Source of the DNA: Syngnathus acus
Lineage: Eukaryota > Chordata > Actinopteri > Syngnathiformes > Syngnathidae
Length of the DNA stretch: 64,000 nt
Reading direction: 5' to 3'
Assembly: GCF_901709675.1 (NCBI RefSeq)
Contig: NC_051101.1
Location: 11,428,501-11,492,500, forward strand
Part shown: positions 1 through 12,000 of the stretch, one piece after another
Numbering within the stretch: the stretch's first letter is position 1
Layout: the number at the start of each line of letters is the position of its first letter
Notes under the pieces: generated by a model
The model's database searches: none
What the model was told of the DNA's origin: nothing
The model's input: the letters and a program-made list of their open reading frames with translations, nothing else
Program-made: the position numbers and the translations under genes

Positions 1-1290
1 GCTGCAAGAGCTTCTGGGAGGTTGTCTTCATCTTCATGGTTACTGAGGAGCAAGAAAAGGAATTAAAAAAAAAAAAAAAGATTGAGAGACTACGAGTGAC
101 GCGTGTGTGTGTGTTGCGAACTCACAAGCTGAACTGTCTGACAAGACGTTTTCTGCGGTTGGTGCACGAGCCCGAATTAGGATGAAGACTATCGGACGTA
201 AAACGGCCATCCGGTCTTGGGGACATTTTGTCTGCAGGCAAACTGGACGCAGATGAATCTTGAGAGGAGTTCTGATACCTGTTGACAAGATAGTTTCGTA
301 TTTGTTCAAAATAATAAAATGAAATGAATTATTTCTTCCAAAATCAATTCTACACAGAATTCTTCATCTATTGTAACGTCCTTGTGATTATATAAAGTAT
401 CTAACCAATCAGAAAAAAGTAGGCTCATTCAAAAGTAAGTACGCCCATGCTGAAGCGTCTTTTTTTTTCTAAGTGGGAACAAGCATAGAGAAAGAAAGCG
501 AGAGGGAAGAGGATGAATAGAACTTGCCTGTCCTTGAGAGTCACATGGGAGTTCATTCCTCTTGGACTCACTGAACCGTCCTTCTATTTGGTGGCGGAGG
601 CACACACACAAAAAAAAGGGATGCAAATATGCAAATAAGCCGGAGATCATGTATATGCTACCAACCCTGAAAGCCGCCTCCATCTGGGCCTTCAGAATGT
701 TACACTTGAGGTGGTCTCGAAGCAGGGCCGGGGAGGAGGCGGTCGAGGGGTGGAGAGATTTTTCAGAGAGCTGCTTCTCTTCTGCCTGCAGACGAGAAGG
801 AGGGGGGGGGGGAGTGAAATCAGACCGGAAACGTCTCATCTTGTCAGTGGAGAAAGAAAGTCAGCGTGCGGAAATGTGTCTGACCTTGTTGTCCATGTTG
901 ATGCAGAGTGAGGGCCAGGCAGGACATTCGCTGTCTGATTCCACCGGCTTGCAGAACGACGGAGACATGTCCAACTCGTCTCTGTGACAGGGTGAAGCTC
1001 GACACTCTTCAAAAAAAAGAAAAAAAAACATGGTTGAAATGATTTCAACTAAGGGGTGTGTAAACTTTTTCTATCCCCCGATAGAGGCTTAGTGCATGAA
1101 AAGGCGAAAGAGGAAATTGGATCGGTAACTCGATTGTTCATTTTACTCACTGCTTTTGTTGTGTGTGTGGCAGAGCGTGTCCTGGCTGTGCGTGTGGCGC
1201 CGGTGACGGCGGTGGACCTTTCCCGAATACGACGTCTCGTTCTCTTCCACGCTGAGCTGATGGTCGGAGGCGGGACCGCTCAGAGGGAAG
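1..1290 (-). CDS. epb41l4b: Alternative 3' exons of epb41l4b (long isoform), continuing off the left edge
   Basis: Exons downstream of the short-isoform stop, in transcription order: 1290-1147, 981-885, a third starting at 785 and ending near 660, and a last one from 42 leaving the window. The first joins in frame from exon 2851-2745, bypassing the short-isoform terminal exon; its product includes GPASDHQLSVEENETSYSG and a basic RRHRR run. The third encodes CNILKAQMEAAFR, close to the NILKAQVEA segment in the C-terminal tail of the EPB41L5/EPB41L4B family, so these exons belong to the same gene. The acceptor of the exon at 42 follows a long pyrimidine tract. The donor of the third exon is unresolved: a GT after AAFR would give an immediate stop in the next exon, whereas a GT four bases later keeps the frame open. 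Confidence 0.6.
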
Positions 1291-1934
1291 CTGAGGACGA
1301 CACGGCACATCAAAAGCAATCACTCCTGCCTATAATTTTTTTTCCCACCCTACAACCTAATTCCACATCATAAAATTCTCACTCCATAACATTAAATTTC
1401 ATTCCTATTTATTCCAGTAAAATCTTAATTATTCCCATTGTAGGTTTTTCCTTTACAAATATACAGAACAAAAATAAAAATCATTCACATTTCTCTATTT
1501 TATTAGCAATAAGGCAAAAAGCCATTCATTAAGCCACAAATTAAGTATGTAAACAACTTTTGGTGAATTGATAACTGTCATTCATGACTTCACGGTGAAC
1601 TGTAAAGCATAAAGCAGTAGCAAATGATGCAGCATACATGTTTGGTTCCTTGTGACCTTTGGGAAATAACATCATTTAAACGCTTCGTCACATAATTGCT
1701 TCCTGCAAGCGAACAAAGATTGAAAACTGTCAAATGTAAAACAGCGGTAGGGAACCTTTGCTTATGATGTGCCATGTAAAATGTTTTTTTTTAAATTTAA
1801 TAATTCTCCAAATATGCCATGCGCACCATTAATTAGGAACAGTTGCAACTGTTTTGAGGTGCTGATATTCAAACTGCACAACATGTCAGTATCACAATGT
1901 TAAATATGTTTTTTTTAAGAATAAAACTTTTTGG

Positions 1935-2025
1935 GACTCTGACATTTTTTGGCCGGGCCGGAGCAAATGCTCTCCTGGGCCGCACACAGCCCACGAGCCA
2001 TATGTTTCCCACACCTGCTATATAA
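1935..2025 (-). repeat. Interspersed repeat fragment
   Basis: The stretch has a GGCCGGGCCGGAGCAAATG core followed by GGGCCGCACACAGCCC and a CATATGTTTCCCACACC tail. It resembles the GC-rich end of non-autonomous DNA transposon copies, perhaps hAT-like, scattered through fish genomes. It lies in the last part of epb41l4b. A distant, decayed relative may occur at 20430-20485. Family assignment is from memory only. Confidence 0.4.
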
Positions 2026-2278
2026 AGTATAAGAAGCAGGCTCTTTCTTAAGACCATAGCAACAAATGATATTATTGGACATAAATGAACCATTCACAAG
2101 AAAACTAAGCTAATATCATGACTCATGTTACATTCAAGAGGTGTCGACTGGACACGCAATGTGGAGATGTGATGAATAATGGACGATGATGATGATGAGG
2201 GAGGTTCTCGCTTTTTTTGTTTTTTTTTGGGGGGGGTGGTGAAAGGGCAGTCTGTGTAAGTCCAAAGTCAAATAGAGG

Positions 2279-5200
2279 TCAAAGTGTAGTCATGACCTTG
2301 TCCTTGTGAACGACACTGATGATGGGTGCGTAGTGCAAGCTGCTGGTTCGTTCTGGGACGACGGGGTGACTGGACACGGGACTGGTCGACGGGGAAGAGG
2401 CCCCGACGGAAGGCCTGAACACACGTGCACGTACACAAGGACACACATAGCAAGTACACACACAGACCCATGAGATGCATGACATGAAATGAGATGAAAA
2501 CACAAACAATTTGACGTCAACTTTACTTTTGGTTTTTACGTACACATTTGAATCTTTTTTGCATATTTATCTCATTAAATTGGTTGAAATAATGAAGAAA
2601 TAAATATTTTTAAAAAACTATAAAATAATTTATATTAAATTTGGTTTAATGTGTTCATTTAAATTATATTAGGAATATTAAAAATTCATTACACCCTCTT
2701 GACGGAACCCTCTTGTTTGACGGAAGTCGCCACGCCTGACCTACCTGTGCGGCGCCGTGTGTCCGGCGGGCTGCAGGTAAACGGAGGGTGTGTAGGCAGG
2801 GTGGGACGGGCGCCATGCCTCATGACCCGCCATCGGGATGTTGTGTTGGTACTGGAAGGGATTGAAGGGACGACCAAAATTAAATGTTGTTGCGCACAGA
2901 CCAAGCCAGACTTTTGCATGCTATGAATGTGTGTGCATATGTGTGTGTCTGTGTTGTGTCTGTGTGTAAGTAGGTCATCTGAGGTCACTCACTGCATGTA
3001 GGCTGGGATCAGGGCTGGCATGAAGGCAGAGAAAGAATGACAACAATCAGCGATGGCAGATTAACTTTAATACTTTAATTTCATGTGGAGTTAAGACCAA
3101 TGCGATTCACAATCCCGACTAATTTTGTATGTTTCCAAAAGATCCTGGTCACGTCTAGCTTAATCTGCAACGAAGGTCCTCAGTAACTCCATACAGAGCC
3201 GGACATATTACCAGGTCGTATTGTCATCCGTGCTTGTTCAGGCTAAACAAACCATGTTTTGTCTTGAAACAAAAATACAACTTTCAAAACATTCAAGGTC
3301 ATCACTTGTTATACGACAAGCTTTTAATGCTCATTTACGAGGAGCCCATAGAAAATTGGCGCCATTTATGCCCGCTAGGCTGTTTGAACGATAAATGGCC
3401 CGAATGCATATTAAGTATACGTCCATAAAATAACACGTATGTAGGGTTTTTGGTGTTACCTGATGCGTGGAGGCTTGGCTGGAGAAATGGCAGAGACTAT
3501 AAGGATAACGCACACACACGTACACACACACACATTGTTGGCAAGGAACAAGTGCGTCACTGTGTTTTCTCATTGATGTGTCAACAATATGTCGGATGGA
3601 ATGGAGGTTAAAGGATGTGCCACTCAAAGTGGAAAGCTTTTGGGAATGCCAGGTTAGTTTCTTGAAGATATCAAGGTCAATTATCAGCTAGTGCGAGAGG
3701 TGATAATGGGAAGCGGCTTGTTCGCACAAAGCCACTGATTAGCTCTTCTTTGTTCAAAACTATTGTCGGGGATTATGATTATACAGGCAGACATTTGATT
3801 ATATCCACATTAGAATGAGATCTAACGCACGTTTGAAAAACTAATTAGAACCGAGCTAGGTAGAGAAGAGTGAAATATAATTGGTGGCCATGTACCGAAA
3901 CATTCTACAAAAAAAAAAAAGCTGTGTTTTCCAGGAATTGGGAATTGGGAGGGAAAAATGTGACTCATAGAGGCGTGTGAAAAGCAGGCGTGTAGCAGGT
4001 TCTTCTAATCCGCCGGGTTACATGTACTGTACATAATTGCGTGTGCAGATAAGACTCACCTTTGCCCAGCGACTGCGTGCGGGAGGGGTATCGTTTGCTC
4101 GGCCGCCTCTCGAAGGTGCTGGCTCTCCTCAGGCGGCTTCCGTGAGTCGCCTGGTACTCCGTTTTACCACTGGGAACCAAATTATGAATATTTTGCTTGT
4201 TATTGCAGCGACAGCTCAACACATCGGAAAAGCTATCGGAGCGCAAATTGAATTAGAACGTCTTGTCATTTAAGGATAGAATATAGCTTCATTAAAAACA
4301 TTTCCGCTTAAGTGCCAATTACTTCATTTAAAAGACTTTATCAATCGATGTTGTTGCCTGCTGACTAGTGAGCACCTTTGTGAAGCTGAGAAAGAAAAAA
4401 AAAAAACAGGAAGTGTCCATCAAGTGAGAGTATTTGCTTTAATAAAAAGTGAGAAGGAAAAAAACAATATGAAGGGCATATCTCGGTCGCCATAGGAACA
4501 CCTCTACGTAACCATAGATACGAAGTAACCATAGACAACGGCAACATTATTTGGTTTGTTTCTTACTGCTGGCTTACTTGCATTATTCTTTCTTTATGAG
4601 ATTTTTTTTTATATGTAATTACATTTTTTATACTCAATATATTCTCAAGGGGGGATTTTGACTTAGAAACAGCGCTACCTGAATCGGAAGCGAGAGCCCA
4701 GTCGAGTGAAGTCGCTCCGGCCCGGCTTGCCAGTGGTGGGCTGGCGTAGCCGGAAGAAGGCGTGGCTCTCCACCGCGCACTTCCACACGTGCTTGCAACT
4801 CTTGGCGCTGTCCAGCTGGAACACAAACGTGTGCTCCTGCTCTCGGCCCTTCATAGTGGAATTAAAAAAAAAAAAAAAATTGAAGTCCAGCCAACATTGA
4901 CCTCATCTTTGCATGTGTTGTACGCAAACCTGATCGTCATCTTCTACCACCACCAGAGTGAGTCGACTCTTTTTGAAGTCCAGACGTGTGATTTTGGGCC
5001 TGAATAGCATATTGTGCATATTTTAGTTAAAACCAAATTTACACAATTAGGAAATGCAAAAAATATACCCAATCTTGAACATTAAGCATTAATTAATCAA
5101 AATTATTTTAAAATTTATATATATAAAATAATTATCTTTTTTTAATTAATTAAATTATTTTTAAAAAATTGAGCATTAAATCACAGTTAATTACTACATG

Positions 5201-6934
5201 AAATCTTTGTCAATATATTTTATTTTTCAACATTTGCCTGTAGTTAAGTGATTTTTGGGACATCTTGTAAAAGTAGAACATCAACAAAAGCACACAAATA
5301 AAATGTGGTGCATTATTGTGTTCTCCGCTGTGTTAAAAAAACACAATCAAAGCCGCGCAGCCATTGTGTTACCGCGCGAGCGCTCCGGCCACGCTCCGTT
5401 GAGTTGTTTGTTTACTTTGGATGTGCAAATCGGCAGGTGCGAGGTTCTTCGCTATCTGTGGTCCGCGACGTGATTTGTTCCCTTTGCGGTGAAACGAGTT
5501 TGAAACTTGTACGTACAATTTCATTCAACACCCACGTGAAGATCAACTTTGCCAAAATCCGACTTAAAAACATGGCCACTTCTTCAAATGTCTCGATATT
5601 TAAATCACTGTAACAGCCGAGTGGGAAAAGCAGCAAGGGGCACCCCGGATAAATGCTTGACATTTTGCTTAGCTCTTTCAACGCACACACATACACATGG
5701 AGATACTTCAAAACGTCTTACCAAAAGAAGAGCCCGATTTTATTGGATCCCTCAAACACCAAGATGCCAGTAGGAGTGAGACCAAGTGCGTAGTCACAAC
5801 CGTCTCTCCCCTGATGATGATGATGATGAATTCAGCACTCAAGAATTCACAGCGATGTGTAATAAATAAAGAAATAAAAACACACCTTAACAAAATGCAT
5901 ATCGACGCCGTAGAGCTCCAGCCACTTGCATTTGTTGAGGAAGGAGATCTCGGCTTGAGTTGGACTCTTCCCCCTGAAAAGAAAAAAAGAAAAAATTCAA
6001 ATGCGCTGATGATTGGTGTCCTGCTTTGTCCTTGCGTGGCCCAGCGGGTTCAGTGAAAGCACAGCATATGTAATCTAATCCGAGATGGGAGCCATCAGAC
6101 CCGCCGCTGGGTTAAATACAGCCCCGGAATCAATCAAGACCCTCCGAGGATTAATCCCCTCTTAATCCTTCACGCAGACCGACGAGAGGTCGGCCGGCCG
6201 GCTAACTGACTGAATGAGCGGAAGAGGTCGAGGCGACGGCGGCAAGTTCTCACCTGAGATCCAGCCACCTGCTGAAGATGTCCGCCTCCATGGCCTCGCT
6301 CTGCTTGGGAGTGAAGCGGAATTCCGAGACCAGCTCGGGGGAGTGATCCAAGGGATCGCAGTCCCCTAGCTCGCCTGGAAATACGGAAAAGGAACAAAAT
6401 TGCATCTGATGTGCCTCACAATCACTTTTTATTTCAAGCATGTACTACAAACATTGTTTTGGGAGTAAAAATCATTTTCAGAATAATGTCTTGTGAAAAG
6501 CTATTAAAGCAAACAACAAACACCATCTTTTTTTTTTTTTTCCCCCTATGAAAAATGACAAATTCCATTTCTTTCCAAATATTGTCTCAACGAAATGAAA
6601 AGAAAGAAAATCATCTTGGAGGTGAAGTTTACTCACTTTGCAAACAATAGGCGGCCAGCTCTACTGAGACATCGTATGGACATTTCAATCTGAAGAGAGG
6701 AGAAGAAAAAAAAAAGGGAGGGGGGGTGAGACCGAGCTGCTTTCAGTGGGACTGCTTGACACACACTCGCCGAGTCAAATACAATGTGTGTGTGTGCGTG
6801 TGTATAAAAATGAGAAGCAACCCTTTTCCCAAAATAATCACCTCTTCAGATCCTGATCTTGAGTGTTAGAATAGAGCTGCACTCGGGGGATCTATGGCCC
6901 AGATAGAGCCGGAACATAGAGATGGCCAACACAC

Positions 6935-6970
<36 letters not shown>

Positions 6971-9900
6971 GCGTGTGTCTGTGTGTGTCTAAGAAGATCT
7001 ACAAGTCCCACAAAGCCTCGTAAATAAATAGTACTACTAAATAAGAGAAATTAGAAAACTGTCAGCGCCTGAGGCGGTCTGCGCCACTGTGGGAAATCAT
7101 AGCGTATTGAACGCAAAAGAATCACTAACATAAAAAATGAGGTCAAAGGTCTCCCGTGTTCACTTGTAAGAAAATAGCGATTGTAGCAGCGCTACAAGAT
7201 TATGCTGACTCAGCATATCAGTATCTTTGTTTATACAAAATATTGTGTCGAGTATTGTTTAGTAAAAAGAGGGCATTGTTGTTTCCTTGACATAAAAGAA
7301 TATAAATAAAATGTATATTTCAAGATGTTTTCAAGCTAATTAGCTTAGCTAAATGAAAAGTGAAGCTAATTTTGGTGTGCAAGGCAAAATATTGAGTGGT
7401 CTGCATAGATAAAACAAACATGTTAGCACTGATAACAGACTTACTTGCCAGACAAAATGTCCTGTCGAAGCTGCAGCACAAACAGATACCTGCGGCACAT
7501 GTAAATAAAAATAAAAAATTAAAAACATAACATAAAATACATTATGACCACGCTTTGCTCCAGTAAGGCTATTTGGATTTTTCTTTTTGAATCCCAATCT
7601 TCCCATGGCAACAAAGTAATTAGCCTCGCGTCCCTTCTGGATCTCCTACTCATCATTATCATCATCAGGCTCAGGCCAAAGGAGATTTTTTTTTTTCTTA
7701 CCTTGTGAATTCCTCACGCAGGTTATTTGGCTCTGATGAGTAAAATTTCACTCGGAAGAAGAGTCGGAATGGCGAACCATCTGAAAAGAAATAAGACAAT
7801 TGATCAACATTTTTTTTCCAAGCACACTGAATGGCCATTAGGAAATCCTGCACAGCCTAACAACCAATCACGGTTCAGCTTGTTGCTGCCTCCCGTTGCT
7901 ATCTTCGAGTGAGTAAATAAGCCCCCTCGGCCACTATTTGTGTCAATTACAGAAGCTCTTGAATTGAATTTTCTGTGGAGAGCAAACAAGGGTACGGCTC
8001 CTAATACTAATCACCTCGTCCACATTTGATAACGGAGTCATGAACTCACCTCTGATCTGTTTCTTGATTTGTTTGGACATGTCCAACCAGTGCTGAAAGA
8101 AGCAGCGAGCGAGAATAAGCAAAAAAAACCAAAACGAGGTTATTGACGTGCGTGTGGAGGACTCACCGAGACTTGGTCGGTGTCCATGTACTGCAGTCCA
8201 AAGTAATCCGCCTCCACCAGATCTATGTGATACATGATTTGGTCAAAAAGGTCCTGGCCTTTGCTTTTGCTCTACAACAGAAGAACAAAAAAGTGTTGTT
8301 GTTTTTTTCCCTAAAGGGGTTTTGTGAGTGTTGAGTAACCTGATCTTTAATTTTTTTATGTGAGTTAGGGTATCTTCAGTAGGGGAGGTTCACTGCGTGT
8401 GTAAAAAGATGACAGCCTTGTACTTTGGATCCTGATAACCAATCCAAACTTCCTGGTGAGTGTGTGAGGAAATCGGAGCTATTAAAGGATTGGGGACATG
8501 ATTGGGGGGGGAGGGGGGGGGGGCAACCAATAGATGTTTGACGTGTATAGTCGTCAATGGCAGTGAATGAGTTAAAGCAGAAACTCATTCTGTACAGGGT
8601 TATTTGAGTTACAAAATGGATCCTATTGAAGCGGCAATAGTGGGCCAAAATTTGCCTGCCGTGTAGAACTCCCAAATGTCTAATGAGTTTTTTTTTTTTG
8701 GCTGGGCTCACCTGCGCGCAGCCTCCAGGGAAGCTTGAGGACATGAACAAACTTGTTGCAAAGCATTTGTGACTAAGCCGACGCTCTGATGAGCCATGTG
8801 TCACTTTGCATTATTTGTTAGAACCTACATGTTGTTGTTGCGAGTCCCAGCTGGACACACACACACACACACACACACACGCAGACGCGGCGGGAGGTGA
8901 CGCGCACACAACCTTCAAAATGAAACCATCTTAGCAAAAAGGCACTTACGCACGCATACCCACACACTGTCTCACCCACACACACTTGTACGTGTGTGAC
9001 ACCAAATAAGATCAGGGAGTCGGGGAATAGAGGATGGAGGGAGGAGGAGAGAAAGTGGCGATGAGCAAGAGGGCGAGTAAAAAGAAAAAAAAAAAAAGAC
9101 GGCACACAAGAAGGGAAGATGAGGGGAGTTCCGAAATGATATAAAGCACGGTGGCGTTTGTCCCACAATTCAAAACAGGGTTTTTGATCTTTTTTAACAT
9201 TTGCAGTTACTTCGGAAAACAGATTGTGCAATACGTTACAGGCCAACGCAGTATCAACCAGCCTCCATTGAAGCCAACCCTAACTAACCACATCATGGCC
9301 GAAATGACAATAAGTACGACATCGCTGACACAATGTTCGGTTATACAAATAGTCTCGAAGAATCTGTGGTTGCGGTCACAATCTGGGGTCATAGTTTGGT
9401 GCAATCTACAAGTGGGTCAAGTAGTGGATGAAGCCAATGTTTGTTAAGGCCCTTTCAAACTTGTTCCGTGACTGATTCATATGTCAACACAGCAGTGGCA
9501 CAGTCTTACTTTCGTTATTGGCAGGTGAAGTGAGATTTAAGATTGGGACAAAAATTGTCATGTTATGCAAGATGTAAACAAGATAAGGGGCGACATTTTT
9601 GAGACAAATTACATCTAATTGAATTCAGTTTTAATGAAATTCATCCATCGTTGTTGTTTTTTTTGCTCGTGTTTGACGTGACAGCCTGCTCAAACAATAG
9701 CGTGGCAGTATTTCATTGTTCTCCCTGTCATCATACATCGGTGGCATAGATAGACGAACAAAGATAAATTATGTATAGTAAATAATTTTCGGGTCAATTC
9801 GGTGCATAATGTCTTTTGTCTAGCTAATCATCTGTCTGTGACCAAAAAAAAAGTCATTTAAAAGTTAACAAAAATTCTTATCAGTGGGACCAACGCTCCA

Positions 9901-10171
9901 CTGTGGAGCTACTCACGGACAAATCCACGCTGACATCCGAGCCGTCCAGCAGCAGAACCCGGCAGGTGATGGCGGTCTTCGCGTTCCCAGCAGCCGGTAT
10001 GTGGACAGCCGCCCCCCCGGTGACCACGGCGGGCGCGTGGACGACCTGCTGCTGGTGGGCCATGAGCAGGGGGTTCCCTCCTCCGGTCGTACCGTCCCGC
10101 TCGTCCCCATCCCTCGCCTGGAAGCGGCTTCTCGAGCGGCGGCTGAACGTCCGACGCAAAAAGCCCATCAT
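2279..10171 (-). CDS. epb41l4b: Band 4.1-like protein 4B (EHM2), FERM-domain protein, short isoform complete
   Basis: Membrane-cortex adaptor linking membrane proteins to actin. Exons: 10171-9917, 8271-8167, 8092-8050, 7780-7702, 7489-7445, 6689-6637, 6374-6254, 5973-5886, 5810-5722, 4999-4930, 4848-4679, 4169-4060, 3478-3460, 3014-2993, 2851-2745, 2414-2279. All phases agree and give 503 aa; the human short form is about 518. The start is [16 protein letters not shown], a basic N terminus as in the human protein. FERM spans about residues 65-350, with [32 protein letters not shown] and [12 protein letters not shown]. The FERM-adjacent region has [16 protein letters not shown], close to human EPB41L4B and unlike EPB41L5. 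The end, HKDKVMTTL, parallels YRDKLMTAL of the human short isoform. ptpn3 lies upstream on the same strand, as in human. The exon pair 3478-3460 and 3014-2993 is short and less certain. Confidence 0.93.
6937..6990. repeat. (GT)n microsatellite
   Basis: A run of GT dinucleotides with a few GC interruptions lies in an epb41l4b intron, between exons 7489-7445 and 6689-6637. Shorter GT/CA runs occur at 6785-6803 and 8857-8880. Confidence 0.9.
8503..8523 (+). repeat. Poly-G tract in epb41l4b intron 1
   Basis: About 20 almost uninterrupted G residues, with one A. The run could form a G-quadruplex on the plus strand, the non-template strand for a minus-strand gene being the opposite one. It may also be an assembly-sensitive homopolymer. 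Confidence 0.7.
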
Positions 10172-10800
10172 TCTTCCTTCCGTGACAGAACGGAACGGAA
10201 GTGGGTCGTGGTAAAGGGGGAAGAGTCCCGTCGGCTCCGCGTCCTCCCTCCACCGGGCCGAGGAGTCACTCGGTCGGCAGGCGCAGGAGGAGACTCGGCG
10301 GCTCAGGCAGGACGTGGGGACTCGACACGCATGCTAATGGAAGAAGCCAACCAGTTGATTTCCTCCCCGCGAGGGCCGCCCTCCACCTCCGCCACTTCCT
10401 TCCCGCTTTGCCCTGTCCTTTCCCGGGTGCACCTGCCGCCTTCTTCCTTGACGTTTACCCGCTGACACACAGGGGGGTGGAAAAAAATCTCACCGTGACT
10501 CCCCAGTAGGAACCCTTAGTCACACGCTCCGGGGAGGGGGGGGGGGGAAGTCTCGCGCATCTGGGCCGGTATGGGAGCACCCCCCGCGGATCGACGAGCT
10601 TCAAAAGCACCACATGAGAAGCGCAAACTCGGCTCTGAGCTCACTGGTGAAAGTCAAACCAGCGAAACTGGACAAACAGCCTCACCTGCGCATGCGTAAA
10701 AACAGTTGAAACTTCTGCGACCCGTGTGCTTGCATTTGTATCTGCGTCTGCGTGTGTGTGTATGCGCGTGTACGTGTGCGCGACGCAAGCAGAACAGCGA
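10172..10800 (-). promoter_or_regulatory. epb41l4b 5' region, CpG-rich, with an NRF1-type motif at 10687-10696
   Basis: The 600 bases upstream of the epb41l4b start codon are rich in CpG and contain the palindromic core TGCGCATGCG at 10687-10696, the recognition sequence of NRF1. No TATA box is evident. This looks like a CpG-island promoter plus 5' UTR; the transcription start cannot be fixed. The remainder up to 11500 shows no coding signal. Confidence 0.5.
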
Positions 10801-12000
10801 CATCTAGCGGACATTGGGAGAAGGTCGATGGTGTCAAGAAATCCCCGAAAAAAGCAGTTTTATGCTCCCTATTAATTAACCGACGACCTATAACATGCGA
10901 TGTTAGTCTTTAGGCATTAATAGTAGTATAATTAAAAATAAAAAAACAATGACATACATTTATTGGTTGGCATGAATTGACCTATTTGTGGATTTTCTTT
11001 GGGGGGGCTACCCTCTTTTTTTGCTGGAAGAATCCTCTATTTATAATTTCTTTCAATTTATGCTTTGGCATCATCTTGTAGCATCTTAGTGCCAATGTTG
11101 AGGAGCTTCACTTAAGCACTGCGATGGTCATGAGCGCTTCATGAAAATGACTTTAGTAGAGCTGGTAAATGAAATAAACATTATGAAAGCAAGTCTTCGA
11201 AGCAGTAGTTTTTCTAATAGATGCCAAGATGTTGTCATAGCAGACCGACGGAGCTTGATTTGTTATGCTGATATCCGCACTGATCGCATGCCAACTTTTG
11301 AGTCACTCGTCTGAAGGTCAACTAAACAGTCTGAAACGCTTCATCGTCCTGCCAGAAAGTAGTAGAAAGAGGTTCACATCACCAACAATGCCTAAAATGT
11401 CATTGATTTTCATTACAATCATTTTGCAATACTAATTTGAGGATTGTATATATTGTTCAATTTCGCTTTTCTCATTTTCCAAGTAAGGTTCATACAGTGA
11501 AGAGCCTAATAAAGCAGACGAAGGGCATACAAATCAGTGTTTATTTCATTGTGAGAATAATTTAAGTGAAAAGTGGCAGCCACAGTACCCCATACAGCAT
11601 CTTGTCGTATTCCGCCCCTCTACTAAAAGGCACACACAGTATACACGTTCTAACAATCACTTCTTCTTCCTTCCGTCAGTCGTCTTGCAGACGACACCAA
11701 CTTAATTCCTGAGCTTAGCAGCTTTCATTCGTTTTGTGTATCCCATCCAAGCTTAGTCGGCGCTCTGGGCAGAAACGTAAGGCAGACGATTGTAAGATTC
11801 AAAGTGTCCTATTTGATCTTGGCTACATAGCTGGCATCCAGCTGCGCTTGGACGCTGCATAATTCTCATCCAGACCGTGTAGCGACCCGGCAGGCACAAC
11901 AGAGGTTAATCTCTTGCCGTGCTTGTCGGCCCCCTCGGTGGGAGTTGCTCGAGTGGAAGTTACGAGGCTCGGTTTCCTCCGGTGCCGTTTGTGATTTGGA
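10801..12000 (-). other. ptpn3 3' UTR and intergenic spacer
   Basis: No exon-like reading frame is seen. A minus-strand AATAAA (TTTATT at 11540-11545) lies about 460 bases after the ptpn3 stop and is a likely polyadenylation signal. The rest up to the epb41l4b promoter is AT-rich spacer. Confidence 0.5.
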
